From assembly GCA_964617875.1 (NCBI GenBank), contig CAZUAI010000130.1, positions 1-9,801 of the forward strand: a stretch of 9,801 nt of DNA, written 5' to 3'. Positions 1-6,183 of this stretch are shown here, piece by piece (position 1 is the first letter of the stretch; each line of letters opens with the position of its first letter). The position numbers and the translations under genes were made by a program. This DNA comes from CAZMVY01 sp964617875. GTDB taxonomy: Bacteria; Planctomycetota; Phycisphaerae; UBA1845; PWPN01. Under the pieces are notes generated by a model that searched no databases, had not been told where the DNA came from, and saw nothing but the letters and a program-made list of their open reading frames with translations.

Positions 1-81
1 CATCCGTACGATCTTCGCTCGTGCGAGGTGCGGATTATGCAACTTGGGGGTACAGAGTGATATCGTGGTCTTCCGGCGGGC

Positions 82-150
82 TTCTGCGTATTCCGCGTGT
101 TTCGCGGTTCGATTCTGTTGGAGTACCGCGGAATACACGAACCACGCGAC
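82..150. repeat. Palindromic intergenic repeat element
   Basis: A perfect 10-bp inverted repeat, GTATTCCGCG (88-97) and CGCGGAATAC (127-136), encloses about 29 nt. A second, imperfect pair of arms interleaves with it: TCGCGGTTCG (102-111) against CGAACCACGCGA (139-150). The overall make-up resembles dispersed palindromic repeats found between genes in GC-rich planctomycete-like genomes; that family resemblance is from memory and not tested. No convincing protein is encoded here on either strand. Confidence 0.6.
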
Positions 151-183
151 AAGCGTGCGTGCAGGAACGGCCGTGCAGCCGGA

Positions 184-272
184 TGGTCACCCTCATCCCG
201 TCCTTCTTCCGGGGAGAGACTGCGAGTATTGGTCACCCTCACCCCGGCCCTCTCCCTGGAATGGGAGAGGGG
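184..272. repeat. Two tandem copies of a hairpin-forming intergenic repeat
   Basis: The 12-mer TGGTCACCCTCA occurs at 184-195 and again at 230-241, each time followed by a pyrimidine-rich then purine-rich stretch. In the second copy this forms a perfect 9-bp hairpin, CCCTCTCCC (248-256), loop TGGAAT, GGGAGAGGG (263-271). The first copy forms a weaker hairpin around 205-217 (TCTTCC against GGGAGA). The second copy is the common repeat whose translation reads TLTPALSL in many bacterial genomes. The two copies differ, so they are diverged and not a recent duplication. Confidence 0.75.
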
Positions 273-293
273 TGCATGGCCGTATGGGCGAAC

Positions 294-389
294 GGGGCCA
301 GGAACCTTCGCCGGACAGGCGGAACACCGTGTTCACGGGACGTGGACGCCCTGGCGCGTTTGGCCCAGGGCACGAAAGGTTCCTGCCCC
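294..389. repeat. Large inverted-repeat element (MITE- or terminator-like)
   Basis: Outer arms GGGG(C)CAGGAACCTT at 294-308 and AAGGTTCCTGCCCC at 376-389 pair over 14 bp with a single bulged C. Inside lie more pairings: GAACAC/GTGTTC (near 322-334) and GCCCTGG/CCAGGGC (near 348-370). The whole 96-bp block could fold into one long branched stem. It begins six bases beyond the stop codon of the minus-strand glycosyltransferase, so it could serve as its transcript end, although there is no U-tract. No flanking target-site duplication was found. Confidence 0.6.
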
Positions 390-394
390 CCTCC

Positions 395-1915
395 CTATGT
401 GCAGCAACGGCCATGCACTCCCGTCGCGCAGGGAAGAAGTGCGATGAGCAACAGCATCGGCACGAGCGGTTCGCGGAAGCGGGGGTCTTCGAACGGAGCG
501 GTCATGGCGAGAAAGCCGAGCAGCGTGACGACGACAAACCAGGCCGTGAACCGCTCCCGCCGCCACAGGACAGGCACAACGCGGAACACGGCGGCGGCGG
601 TCAGGACGGCAAACGCGCCGCCGAGGGCTACCGCCACGGCCCGCGCGAGGCCGGGCCGGCCGGTTCCGAGGACCGTCGCGAGCGGGGCTGCGCGAGCGTT
701 GGCCGGAGGCCAGAGGCCGATCGACGCCGGAAACGTGAGCATGCTCAGGGAGCGGGCGGAGTAACACGCCGCCGTGGCGCCGGGGCGCTCGGCCAGCAAG
801 CCCATGCCGATCCGCCAGAGTTCACGCGATACCTCGACGGGCGGCACGCGGCAGAGCTTGCCGTAAATGATGTTCGGCCATGTCAGCTCGGCCGCCTGCT
901 CCGAGGCCGGCGGGCCGTGATCGCGCTGCCAGCGGTCGGCAAGCCGGACGTCGATCTCTTCGAGAATCGGGTTGACGACGCTCGGATCGAACCGGCTCGA
1001 CGCGAGGCCCCGGTCCCAGAGAAGCACCTCGACAGCCTTGAAGTACGCCAGACTGACGCCGCTCTGATACGAGAGCGCCCACCGTCCCGAGACGGCACGG
1101 TTCCGGATCAGCCACGGGGCCACCGTCGCCGCCGTCGCCAGAGCACAAACCGCCGCATAACCGCACCGTCGTTGCCACGGCGCGCCGCGCCGCAACAGAA
1201 GGCCGGCCGTGGCCACTACGGGCAGAAACACGCCGATCGGCCGCGTGAGCATCGCCGCGCCGAGGGCCAGGCCGAGAAACACAGCGGCGAGACGGCGGGA
1301 AAGGGCGAACGCGGCTAAGAGCCCATCCCAAAACCTGTGAGGATGGGCAACTTGTGGCGAAAAGCCGTCTGTGCCGAAGGGTTTCGGGATAGGTTCTAAG
1401 AGAGAAACGCCCGCTTCGGGCCTCTCCGGCGTTCTCGACTGCAGCCAGAGGATCCCTGCCGCGAGCAGCCAGGTGATGAACAGCGTTTCGGCCAGCAGCC
1501 AGCCGCTGTAGTAGACGCGGAAGGGGTCGATCGCCCATAGCGCGGCCGCAACGGCTGCCCGTCGGCCGCCCAGAACGACCGAGCCGGCAGCGTAGAAGAG
1601 CATGAGGTTGAGGACCGACAGGGCGTGCTGACACAGGACGGCCGCCTGAGGCGACTCGCCAAAGATGCCGATGACGCCCGCGAGAAAGGCCGGGTACAGC
1701 GGGACCCGCCAGAGGTCCGGCCGCCCCAGCCGCGAATACGTGCCGTCGGCGGCCAGGCTCCGGGCCAGATCCCAGTACTCCACGGAATCCGTCGAGCGGA
1801 AGGCGCAGGCGTCAATCCCGCCCAGCCGTCCGGCGGTCACGAGCAGGGCGGCCCCATGCACCAGGACGGCCAAGCCAAGAACAACCAGCCAGGGACGCTG
1901 CGACATGTGCGGCAT
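395..1915 (-). CDS. GT-C type membrane glycosyltransferase (GT39/ArnT/PMT-like), with in-frame MITE insertion
   Basis: The 506-residue product is a multi-pass membrane protein, probably using a lipid-linked sugar donor at the outer face of the cytoplasmic membrane. After a first membrane helix (about residues 9-28) comes an extracytoplasmic loop with acidic residues D43, E46 and D49, where GT-C enzymes carry their catalytic Asp. It is followed by a PLYPAFLAG motif (72-80), further helices at about 92-116, 138-158, 205-222 and 228-242, and a C-terminal membrane part from about 424 to 495. Substrate cannot be told. Residues 174-199 are encoded by a 78-bp insertion (see the mobile element at 1316-1399). 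The start at 1915 is preferred because a -35/-10 pair ends 6 nt before it, giving a leaderless mRNA; in-frame ATGs also exist at 1984 and 1906. Its divergent neighbour is an exported protein. Family call is firm, function is not. Confidence 0.75.
   Translation of the reverse strand: MPHMSQRPWLVVLGLAVLVHGAALLVTAGRLGGIDACAFRSTDSVEYWDLARSLAADGTYSRLGRPDLWRVPLYPAFLAGVIGIFGESPQAAVLCQHALSVLNLMLFYAAGSVVLGGRRAAVAAALWAIDPFRVYYSGWLLAETLFITWLLAAGILWLQSRTPERPEAGVSLLEPIPKPFGTDGFSPQVAHPHRFWDGLLAAFALSRRLAAVFLGLALGAAMLTRPIGVFLPVVATAGLLLRRGAPWQRRCGYAAVCALATAATVAPWLIRNRAVSGRWALSYQSGVSLAYFKAVEVLLWDRGLASSRFDPSVVNPILEEIDVRLADRWQRDHGPPASEQAAELTWPNIIYGKLCRVPPVEVSRELWRIGMGLLAERPGATAACYSARSLSMLTFPASIGLWPPANARAAPLATVLGTGRPGLARAVAVALGGAFAVLTAAAVFRVVPVLWRRERFTAWFVVVTLLGFLAMTAPFEDPRFREPLVPMLLLIALLPCATGVHGRCCT
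1316..1399. mobile_element. 78-bp MITE-like element with TIRs and TAA target duplication, inside a coding gene
   Basis: Element 1319-1396 is bounded by TAA at 1316-1318 and 1397-1399. Its ends are inverted repeats: GAGCCCATCCCAAAACC on the left and, read from the other end, GAACCTATCCCGAAACC, matching at 14 of 17 positions. The left half carries a nested perfect hairpin, GCCCATCC (1321-1328) and GGATGGGC (1341-1348). A 3-bp TNA duplication and GAGCC-type ends fit the IS1031 subgroup of the IS5 family, as known from that family; no transposase is present. 78 bp plus the 3-bp duplication is 81 bp, or 27 codons, so the host gene stays open and the duplicated TAA simply repeats a TTA Leu codon on the minus strand. 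Confidence 0.8.
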
Positions 1916-1921
1916 GTCCAC

Positions 1922-1950
1922 AGTAGATGCAGGGGGTCGGAAAAGGTCAA
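1922..1950 (-). promoter_or_regulatory. Promoter of the glycosyltransferase gene, predicted leaderless
   Basis: Minus strand: -35 TTGACC (1950-1945, 5 of 6 to consensus), 17-nt spacer, -10 TCTACT (1927-1922, 4 of 6). The ATG at 1915 begins 7 nt after the -10, where transcription itself would be expected to start. No Shine-Dalgarno is seen before this ATG, which fits a leaderless message. Confidence 0.5.
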
Positions 1951-2013
1951 TGGGGTGCAGGCCCGCCGCATGGATTGCCGACAATACCGGACGTAGGCCG
2001 GGACCCGCGCCGT

Positions 2014-2042
2014 GCGACGGACAGCCGGTCGCCGGGTATAAT
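2014..2042 (+). promoter_or_regulatory. Promoter of the exported coiled-coil protein gene
   Basis: A perfect -10 TATAAT lies at 2037-2042, with GCGACG (3 of 6 to TTGACA) 17 nt upstream at 2014-2019. Transcription would start near 2049, leaving a leader of about 60 nt before the GTG at 2110. The perfect -10 stands out in this GC-rich spacer. Confidence 0.55.
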
Positions 2043-2099
2043 GCGGCGGCTTGGGAGGCCCGATCCGGCCAGGATGGTTTGGTCTGTCTTGTTGGCGAC

Positions 2100-2104
2100 A
2101 GGAG
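2100..2104 (+). promoter_or_regulatory. Ribosome binding site fixing a GTG start
   Basis: AGGAG is followed by a 5-nt spacer and GTG at 2110. The open frame extends upstream to an ATG at 1927, but that would put the signal peptide well inside the protein; this RBS decides for 2110. Confidence 0.75.
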
Positions 2105-2109
2105 TTGAC

Positions 2110-3198
2110 GTGTTGAGTCGGTACATTCGTCTTCGGTTCGTGGCCGCCGCGCTCGCGGCGGGGGCGTTCGTTTCGGTCAGTCCCTTGGTGCAGGCACAGG
2201 TCCAGCCGGAGCGGCCGCCGAACGGCCATCGCCCGGCGGCGGGCGGCGGCGCCGGGTTCTGGAACCCCGAGTTCATGATGGACCTGTACGTCAAGGCGCT
2301 GACGCGGTCGTACAACCTGACGCCGGACCAGGAGGAGTACACGCGCAAGCTGCTGACGAAGCGTGTGCGGGAGTTCCTCAAGACGCACGAGACGGACCTG
2401 CGAACGCTGATGTTCGAGATGTTCGAGTTCCAGGGCAAGCGGCAGCTCCCGCCGTCGGAGACGGCGAAGCAGTGGGCGGAGATGGGCCAGCCGATCTTCA
2501 AGGACGCCCGCAAGGCGATCCTCGACGGGAACAAGGAGTGGCGCGAGATCCTGGACGAGAAGCAGCGGCAGCGGCACGACCAGGACATGGCCATGATGGA
2601 ACGGCAGTTCAAGGTCATGGAGGAGCGCCTGAACCGGTGGGAAAAGGGCGACATCCAGCCGGAGGATTTCACGCCGGCCGGCTCGCGCGGCCAGATCGGG
2701 GGCGAGCCGCCATGGACGGAGTCGCGGCCGGAAGACACATGGGAGATGTATCTCCGCGCGTTCGCGGTCCGGTACGGGCTGGACGACAGTCAGAAAGAGA
2801 CGGCGCAGTCGGTCCTCCGCGAGTGCCGCGACCGGGCGCGGGACTACCGTGAGAAGCACAAGGCCGAGACGGACGAGATCGACGCGAAGATGAAGGAACT
2901 GAAGGAGTCGCGGTCGAAGCAGGGGGCGTCGAAGGAATCGCTCGCGGAGGCGGCGAAGCAACTGGACGAGCTTCGCGCGAAGAAGGTCGAGCTGGAAAAG
3001 CCGATCTCGCAGGGGATCTTCGCGGAGTTCAAGCACCGGCTGGACCAGATCCCGACGAAGGAGCAGAAATTGGCCTTCGAGCAGAAGGAAAAGGCCCGCC
3101 TCGAGGCCATCCGCCAGCGGATGGAGGCCGACAAGAAGGCCAGTGAGCTGCCGACGACCAGGCCGGCGGCAAGCGCCACAGCCCCGGCGCAGGGATAG
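2110..3198 (+). CDS. Exported charged coiled-coil protein with two LTxxQ/Spy-like repeats
   Basis: The 362-residue product starts with a Sec signal peptide: basic RYIRLRF, hydrophobic core at 11-28, cleavage likely after VQA at 27-29. The mature part is almost entirely charged helix. Two related segments are visible: residues 59-83, with YNLTPDQEEYTRKLL, and 213-236, with YGLDDSQKETAQSVL, each followed by a long amphipathic helix. The first carries LTxxQ (70-74) as in the periplasmic Spy/CpxP family, whose members bind unfolded proteins or metal stress signals; this similarity is weak and only suggestive. The region 240-345 is rich in E, K and R and should be coiled coil. The tail (346-362) is low-complexity, with TTRPAAS. 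It has its own promoter and RBS and meets the deacetylase gene tail to tail with six bases between. Exact function unknown; a periplasmic structural or chaperone-like role is a guess. Confidence 0.8.
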   Translation: MLSRYIRLRFVAAALAAGAFVSVSPLVQAQVQPERPPNGHRPAAGGGAGFWNPEFMMDLYVKALTRSYNLTPDQEEYTRKLLTKRVREFLKTHETDLRTLMFEMFEFQGKRQLPPSETAKQWAEMGQPIFKDARKAILDGNKEWREILDEKQRQRHDQDMAMMERQFKVMEERLNRWEKGDIQPEDFTPAGSRGQIGGEPPWTESRPEDTWEMYLRAFAVRYGLDDSQKETAQSVLRECRDRARDYREKHKAETDEIDAKMKELKESRSKQGASKESLAEAAKQLDELRAKKVELEKPISQGIFAEFKHRLDQIPTKEQKLAFEQKEKARLEAIRQRMEADKKASELPTTRPAASATAPAQG

Positions 3199-3204
3199 GT
3201 CGCC

Positions 3205-4161
3205 TCAGCCGCAGGCCCCGTCGCATAATGCCCGCACGTGTGCGGCGGCGCATCGCCCCAGCGACGGCAGATCGTAGCCACCCTCCAGTACGCTCACGAG
3301 ACGCCCGCCCGCGTGCCGCGCGGCCACGGCCAGCAGCTCCCTCGTCATCCACGCGAACGACTCCGGCTCCAGGTTGATGTGGCTCGTGCGGTCCTCGCGG
3401 GCTGCGTCGAAACCGGTGCTGATGAGCACGAACTCCGGCGCGAACGCATCGAGTCGCGGCATCACCGCCTCCGTGAACGCCCGGCGATAGTCGTCGTCTC
3501 CGCTGCCGGGCCGCATGGGGACATTCAGCGTAAAGCCGGCGCCACGGCCGGTGCCGGTCTCATTCGTGTACCCGGTGCCGGGGTAGAAGGCGACGGGGGC
3601 CTCATGGAGGCTGACGTAGAGAACGTCGTCGCGGTCCTCGAAGATACGCTGCGTGCCGTTGCCGTGGTGAACGTCCCAGTCCACGACGGCGACGCGCGTC
3701 AGGCCGTGCCGGCGGATGAGGGACTCGGCGGCGACGGCGACATGGTTGAACAGGCAGTAGCCCATCGCCCGGTCGCATTCCGCGTGGTGACCGGGCGGGC
3801 GGACGGCGCAGAACGCGGAATCGACCCGCCGCGCCAGGATCGCATCGCACGCTGTCAGGACGCCGCCCGTGGCGAGCCGCGCGACGTCGTAGCTCTCCGG
3901 GCAGATGCGCGTCTCCGGATCGCCCAGGAACGTCATCCCCTGCTCGCAGGCCAGCCTGACGAGTTCGACATAGGCCGGCTCGTGGACCCAGCCGACGACC
4001 TCGGCCGGGGCCGCCTCGAACGCCAGCGGCACCATTCGCGCGAGGAGGCCCGTCGTACCGAGTGCCTCGATAACCGCCTCCAGCCGCTCCGGGCGTTCCG
4101 GGTGGCCCGGCCCCGGATCGTGTCTCAGGAAGAACCGATCATAGACCCAGCCGATGGTCAT
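3205..4161 (-). CDS. Histone deacetylase-like amidohydrolase (class II HDAC / acetoin utilization AcuC-like family)
   Basis: The 318-residue product has the full arginase/deacetylase-fold motif set. RPPGHHAE (121-128) gives the catalytic His pair H125-H126. DWDVHHGNGT (161-170) supplies zinc ligands D163 and H165. STGFDAAREDR (248-258) supplies the third ligand D252, and LEGGYDLPSL (292-301) carries the transition-state Tyr Y296. The N-terminal HPERPERLEAV (20-30) is also typical. In bacteria such enzymes deacetylate acetyl-lysine, acetylpolyamines or other small amides; the substrate cannot be read from the sequence. It is cytoplasmic, with no signal peptide. The start at 4161 is chosen because family similarity begins right there (MTIGWVYD) and a -10-like site lies 6 nt upstream; an in-frame ATG at 4275 would add 38 unrelated residues. 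Family very sure, substrate unknown. Confidence 0.93.
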   Translation of the reverse strand: MTIGWVYDRFFLRHDPGPGHPERPERLEAVIEALGTTGLLARMVPLAFEAAPAEVVGWVHEPAYVELVRLACEQGMTFLGDPETRICPESYDVARLATGGVLTACDAILARRVDSAFCAVRPPGHHAECDRAMGYCLFNHVAVAAESLIRRHGLTRVAVVDWDVHHGNGTQRIFEDRDDVLYVSLHEAPVAFYPGTGYTNETGTGRGAGFTLNVPMRPGSGDDDYRRAFTEAVMPRLDAFAPEFVLISTGFDAAREDRTSHINLEPESFAWMTRELLAVAARHAGGRLVSVLEGGYDLPSLGRCAAAHVRALCDGACG

Positions 4162-4167
4162 GGACGC

Positions 4168-4176
4168 AGTGTACCA
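4168..4176 (-). promoter_or_regulatory. Extended -10 of the deacetylase gene, predicted leaderless
   Basis: Minus strand TGGTACACT is an extended -10 (TGn plus TACACT, 4 of 6). Six nt separate it from the ATG at 4161, the same spacing as in the glycosyltransferase gene. No good -35 and no Shine-Dalgarno are present. Candidate only. Confidence 0.35.
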
Positions 4177-4274
4177 CGGAAGCAGCTTGGCGCGCCGCGA
4201 GGATTCCGGGGGATGGCCGTGTGCGCCGGGGGAGTCGGGCCCGACCTCCGTCCGCACGGCGAAGTTGCCGCTCA

Positions 4275-4501
4275 ACGGCTCGGTCGTATGAACTGCCCCC
4301 GCCGATCGTGATGCTGCCGCTGAGGTTCCCGCCGACCGTCGTCGAAGACAGGCTGGTGCATATGGCGGCTGCTGACCAGTTGCCGACGCCCGTCATGGCA
4401 ACCGACTCGGGCTTGATCCCGCCGCTCACAGAGCCAGGCGAACTGAACGTCATGGAGCCGTCGTGCGGGTCCATCCTTGCGAAGAAGCGCAGCGCCGGGG
4501 G
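4275..4501 (-). pseudogene. Possible remnant of a beta-helix surface protein
   Basis: The 340-bp spacer between the hisD stop and the deacetylase start holds an open stretch directly after and in the same frame as the hisD stop codon. It reads Gly/Ser/Thr-rich peptide with alternating hydrophobic residues, for example STTVGGNLSGSITIGGG, the texture of parallel beta-helix or filamentous adhesin repeats. It has little GC3 bias compared with the flanking genes. After about 4290 the reading changes to Arg-rich nonsense. No RBS precedes the ATGs at 4474 or 4450. It looks like a decayed fragment of a larger exported protein, but could be chance; nothing else is seen in this spacer apart from the deacetylase promoter. 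Confidence 0.3.
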
Positions 4502-5812
4502 CTACTTGTGCACGCGGACGCGGACGCTGTTGGCGTGGGCCGTCAGGCCCTCGGCCTCGGCCAGTTCGATGATCGCGTCGGCATCGGCGGCCAGCCCCTT
4601 CGCCTCGTACCGGATGATGCTCGTGCGGCGGAGGAAGTTGTCGCACGACAGGCCGCTCCAGAACCGGCCGCTCCCGCCGGTCGGCAGGACGTGCGACGGC
4701 CCGGCGACGTAATCGCCGGCCGCCTCGGTGCCGTGCCCGCCGACGAAGATCGCGCCGGCATTGACGACGCGCTCGACGAGGGCATCGGCGTCGCGGGTCT
4801 CAATCTGCACGTGCTCCGGCGCCAGCTCGTTCGCGATCGCGACGGCCTCGTCGATGTCGCGGACAAGGACGAGCGCGCTGTACTTCTCGAGCGCCCGCGT
4901 TGTGCCCTCGCGCCGCGACAGCGCCGCCAACTGCGTAGCGAGTTCACGGCGCACGTCGTCAAGGAGCTTTTCGCTGGGCGTCAGCAGGATGGCCGCGCCG
5001 GGGTCGTGCTCGGCCTGCGCGAGCAGGTCCGCCGCGACGTGCGACGCCACCGCCGTCCCGTCCGCGATCACCACGACCTCGCTCGGCCCGGCGAACATCT
5101 CGATGTCGGCCAGGCCGTACGAGAGACGCTTCGCGAGCTGCACGTACACGCTGCCGGGGCCGACGATCTTGTCTACCCGCGGGATGGTTTCGGTCCCGAT
5201 CGCGAGAGCTGCCACCGCCTGCGGTCCGCCGACGCGATAGACCTCCGTGACGCCCAGTTCGGCCGCCACGCCAAGGATCGTCGGGTGAACCGTACCCCTG
5301 TGCCGCGGCGGGGCGACGATGGCGATCTCCTTCACGCCCGCCACCTGAGCGGGCACGATGCAGTGGATCGCCGACGAGGGCAGCGGGGCCGCCGCCCCCG
5401 GAACGCAAACGCCGATCCGCCGCAGCGGCAGCAGCCGTGCCTGAAGGGAACAACCCTCGCGGCGGAGCGGCTCGCGCGTCCGGCTCAGGATGTGCGTCTG
5501 AAATTCGCGTACCTGCTCGATCGACTTGCGTACAGCGGCCCGCAGCGACGGGGCGAGTGCCTGGCCGGCGGCCTCGATCTCGTCGGCCGGTACGCGAAAT
5601 GAACCCGGCACCAGTTCCACATGATCGACGCGCCGCGTGGCGTCGGCCACGGCGTGGTCGCCGCGGCGGCGGACGTCGGCGAAGATCTCGCGGACGGCGT
5701 CCAGCTCCTGCGAGTCCTTCAGTAACTGCTCCAGAAGCAAGGGTTTGCGCAAGTCCGCCAACTGGGCTCGCGAGTCGGCGTCGGTCGTTCGAATCGAGCG
5801 TATGGTGATCAT
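4502..5812 (-). CDS. hisD: Histidinol dehydrogenase
   Basis: The 436-residue enzyme catalyses the last two steps of histidine synthesis, oxidising L-histidinol via the aldehyde to L-histidine with two NAD+, in the cytoplasm as a zinc homodimer. Length is normal for the family. Visible signatures: VGGPQAVAALA (195-205), VDKIVGPGS (213-221), GPSEVVVIAD (242-251), zinc ligands Q266 and H269 in QAEHDPG, catalytic E333-H334 in ELAPEHVQI, D367 in AGDYVAGPSHVLPT, and H426 in GLTAHANSV. All expected catalytic and zinc-binding residues are in place. The start at 5812 has GAGG 6 nt upstream and a promoter further up. An in-frame ATG at 6238 would add a 142-residue unrelated stretch and is rejected. No other his gene is nearby, so it stands alone rather than in a his operon; it is divergent from the ketosynthase-like gene. 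Confidence 0.97.
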   Translation of the reverse strand: MITIRSIRTTDADSRAQLADLRKPLLLEQLLKDSQELDAVREIFADVRRRGDHAVADATRRVDHVELVPGSFRVPADEIEAAGQALAPSLRAAVRKSIEQVREFQTHILSRTREPLRREGCSLQARLLPLRRIGVCVPGAAAPLPSSAIHCIVPAQVAGVKEIAIVAPPRHRGTVHPTILGVAAELGVTEVYRVGGPQAVAALAIGTETIPRVDKIVGPGSVYVQLAKRLSYGLADIEMFAGPSEVVVIADGTAVASHVAADLLAQAEHDPGAAILLTPSEKLLDDVRRELATQLAALSRREGTTRALEKYSALVLVRDIDEAVAIANELAPEHVQIETRDADALVERVVNAGAIFVGGHGTEAAGDYVAGPSHVLPTGGSGRFWSGLSCDNFLRRTSIIRYEAKGLAADADAIIELAEAEGLTAHANSVRVRVHK

Positions 5813-5818
5813 CGGTTG

Positions 5819-5822
5819 CCTC
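5819..5822 (-). promoter_or_regulatory. hisD ribosome binding site
   Basis: GAGG on the minus strand stands 6 nt before the ATG at 5812 and supports that start over the far upstream ATG at 6238. Confidence 0.6.
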
Positions 5823-5850
5823 GTGGTGCCCGCGTGGCGGAGCGATGTCG

Positions 5851-5879
5851 ATTGTACGGAGCCGAACGGGGGGCCGCAA
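5851..5879 (-). promoter_or_regulatory. hisD promoter
   Basis: Minus strand -35 TTGCGG (5879-5874), exact 17-nt spacer, -10 TACAAT (5856-5851, 5 of 6). Predicted transcription start near 5844, giving a leader of about 32 nt that contains the GAGG site. No attenuator or His-rich leader peptide is visible. Confidence 0.55.
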
Positions 5880-6000
5880 CGCGGTCGCTCAAACGCCGTG
5901 GAAGCGGAAATGCGGGAAACGGCCGTTCCGTCATTAAGGATACGAGCCGGGGGCCAGGGTTGCGCGGTCCGGCCCAGGATCACGCGTATTCTCGTGTGCG

Positions 6001-6014
6001 CCGCCGATCGGCGG
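6001..6014. promoter_or_regulatory. Perfect 14-bp palindrome, possible operator
   Basis: CCGCCGATCGGCGG is its own reverse complement. It lies in the 371-bp divergent spacer between hisD and the ketosynthase-like gene, about 100 bp upstream of the latter's -10. It could be a dimeric-regulator site or chance in GC-rich DNA. Confidence 0.3.
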
Positions 6015-6111
6015 GGCACGGGATCCGGGTTGTCCGAATGCGCCTCCCCAAGCAACTGGTGGATGCGGTGGCTTGCGTGGTTGACATCAGGGCCGTCCTG
6101 GCGCATGAATG

Positions 6112-6120
6112 TGGTATTAT
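6112..6120 (+). promoter_or_regulatory. Extended -10 promoter of the ketosynthase-methyltransferase operon
   Basis: TGGTATTAT is an extended -10 (TGn plus TATTAT, 5 of 6). A good TTGACA sits at 6081-6086, but 28 nt away from it, too far to pair; TTGACA could instead pair with ATGAAT at 6105-6110 (18 nt, weak). Transcription would start near 6127, about 57 nt before the GTG at 6184. Confidence 0.4.
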
Positions 6121-6150
6121 GGGTCGCCGCCGTCGGCGCGGAAGCGGCGG

Positions 6151-6162
6151 AAAGACGTCTTT
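6151..6162. promoter_or_regulatory. Perfect 12-bp palindrome in the leader, possible operator
   Basis: AAAGACGTCTTT is fully self-complementary and AT-richer than its surroundings. It falls between the -10 at 6115 and the GTG start at 6184, where a bound repressor could block the operon. Confidence 0.35.
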
Positions 6163-6183
6163 TGGTCAGCGAGTGCGATATCA

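Noticed and set aside
184..241. CRISPR-like direct repeats
   Set aside because: Only two copies of a 12-mer, within a known type of hairpin repeat; no array or cas genes.
44..1318. Long open frame on the plus strand opposite the glycosyltransferase
   Set aside because: Arg/Gly/Pro-rich translation without domains; it mirrors the codon bias of the minus-strand gene and runs through intergenic repeats.
1837..3036. 399-codon minus-strand open frame opposite the exported coiled-coil protein
   Set aside because: Leu/Arg-rich antisense shadow; the plus strand has promoter, RBS, signal peptide and coherent helices.
4463..5602. 379-codon plus-strand open frame opposite hisD
   Set aside because: Antisense of a certain gene, with no recognisable motif.
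6081..6120. TTGACA at 6081 paired with TATTAT at 6115
   Set aside because: The 28-nt spacer is far outside the usable range; the -10 is instead judged as an extended -10.
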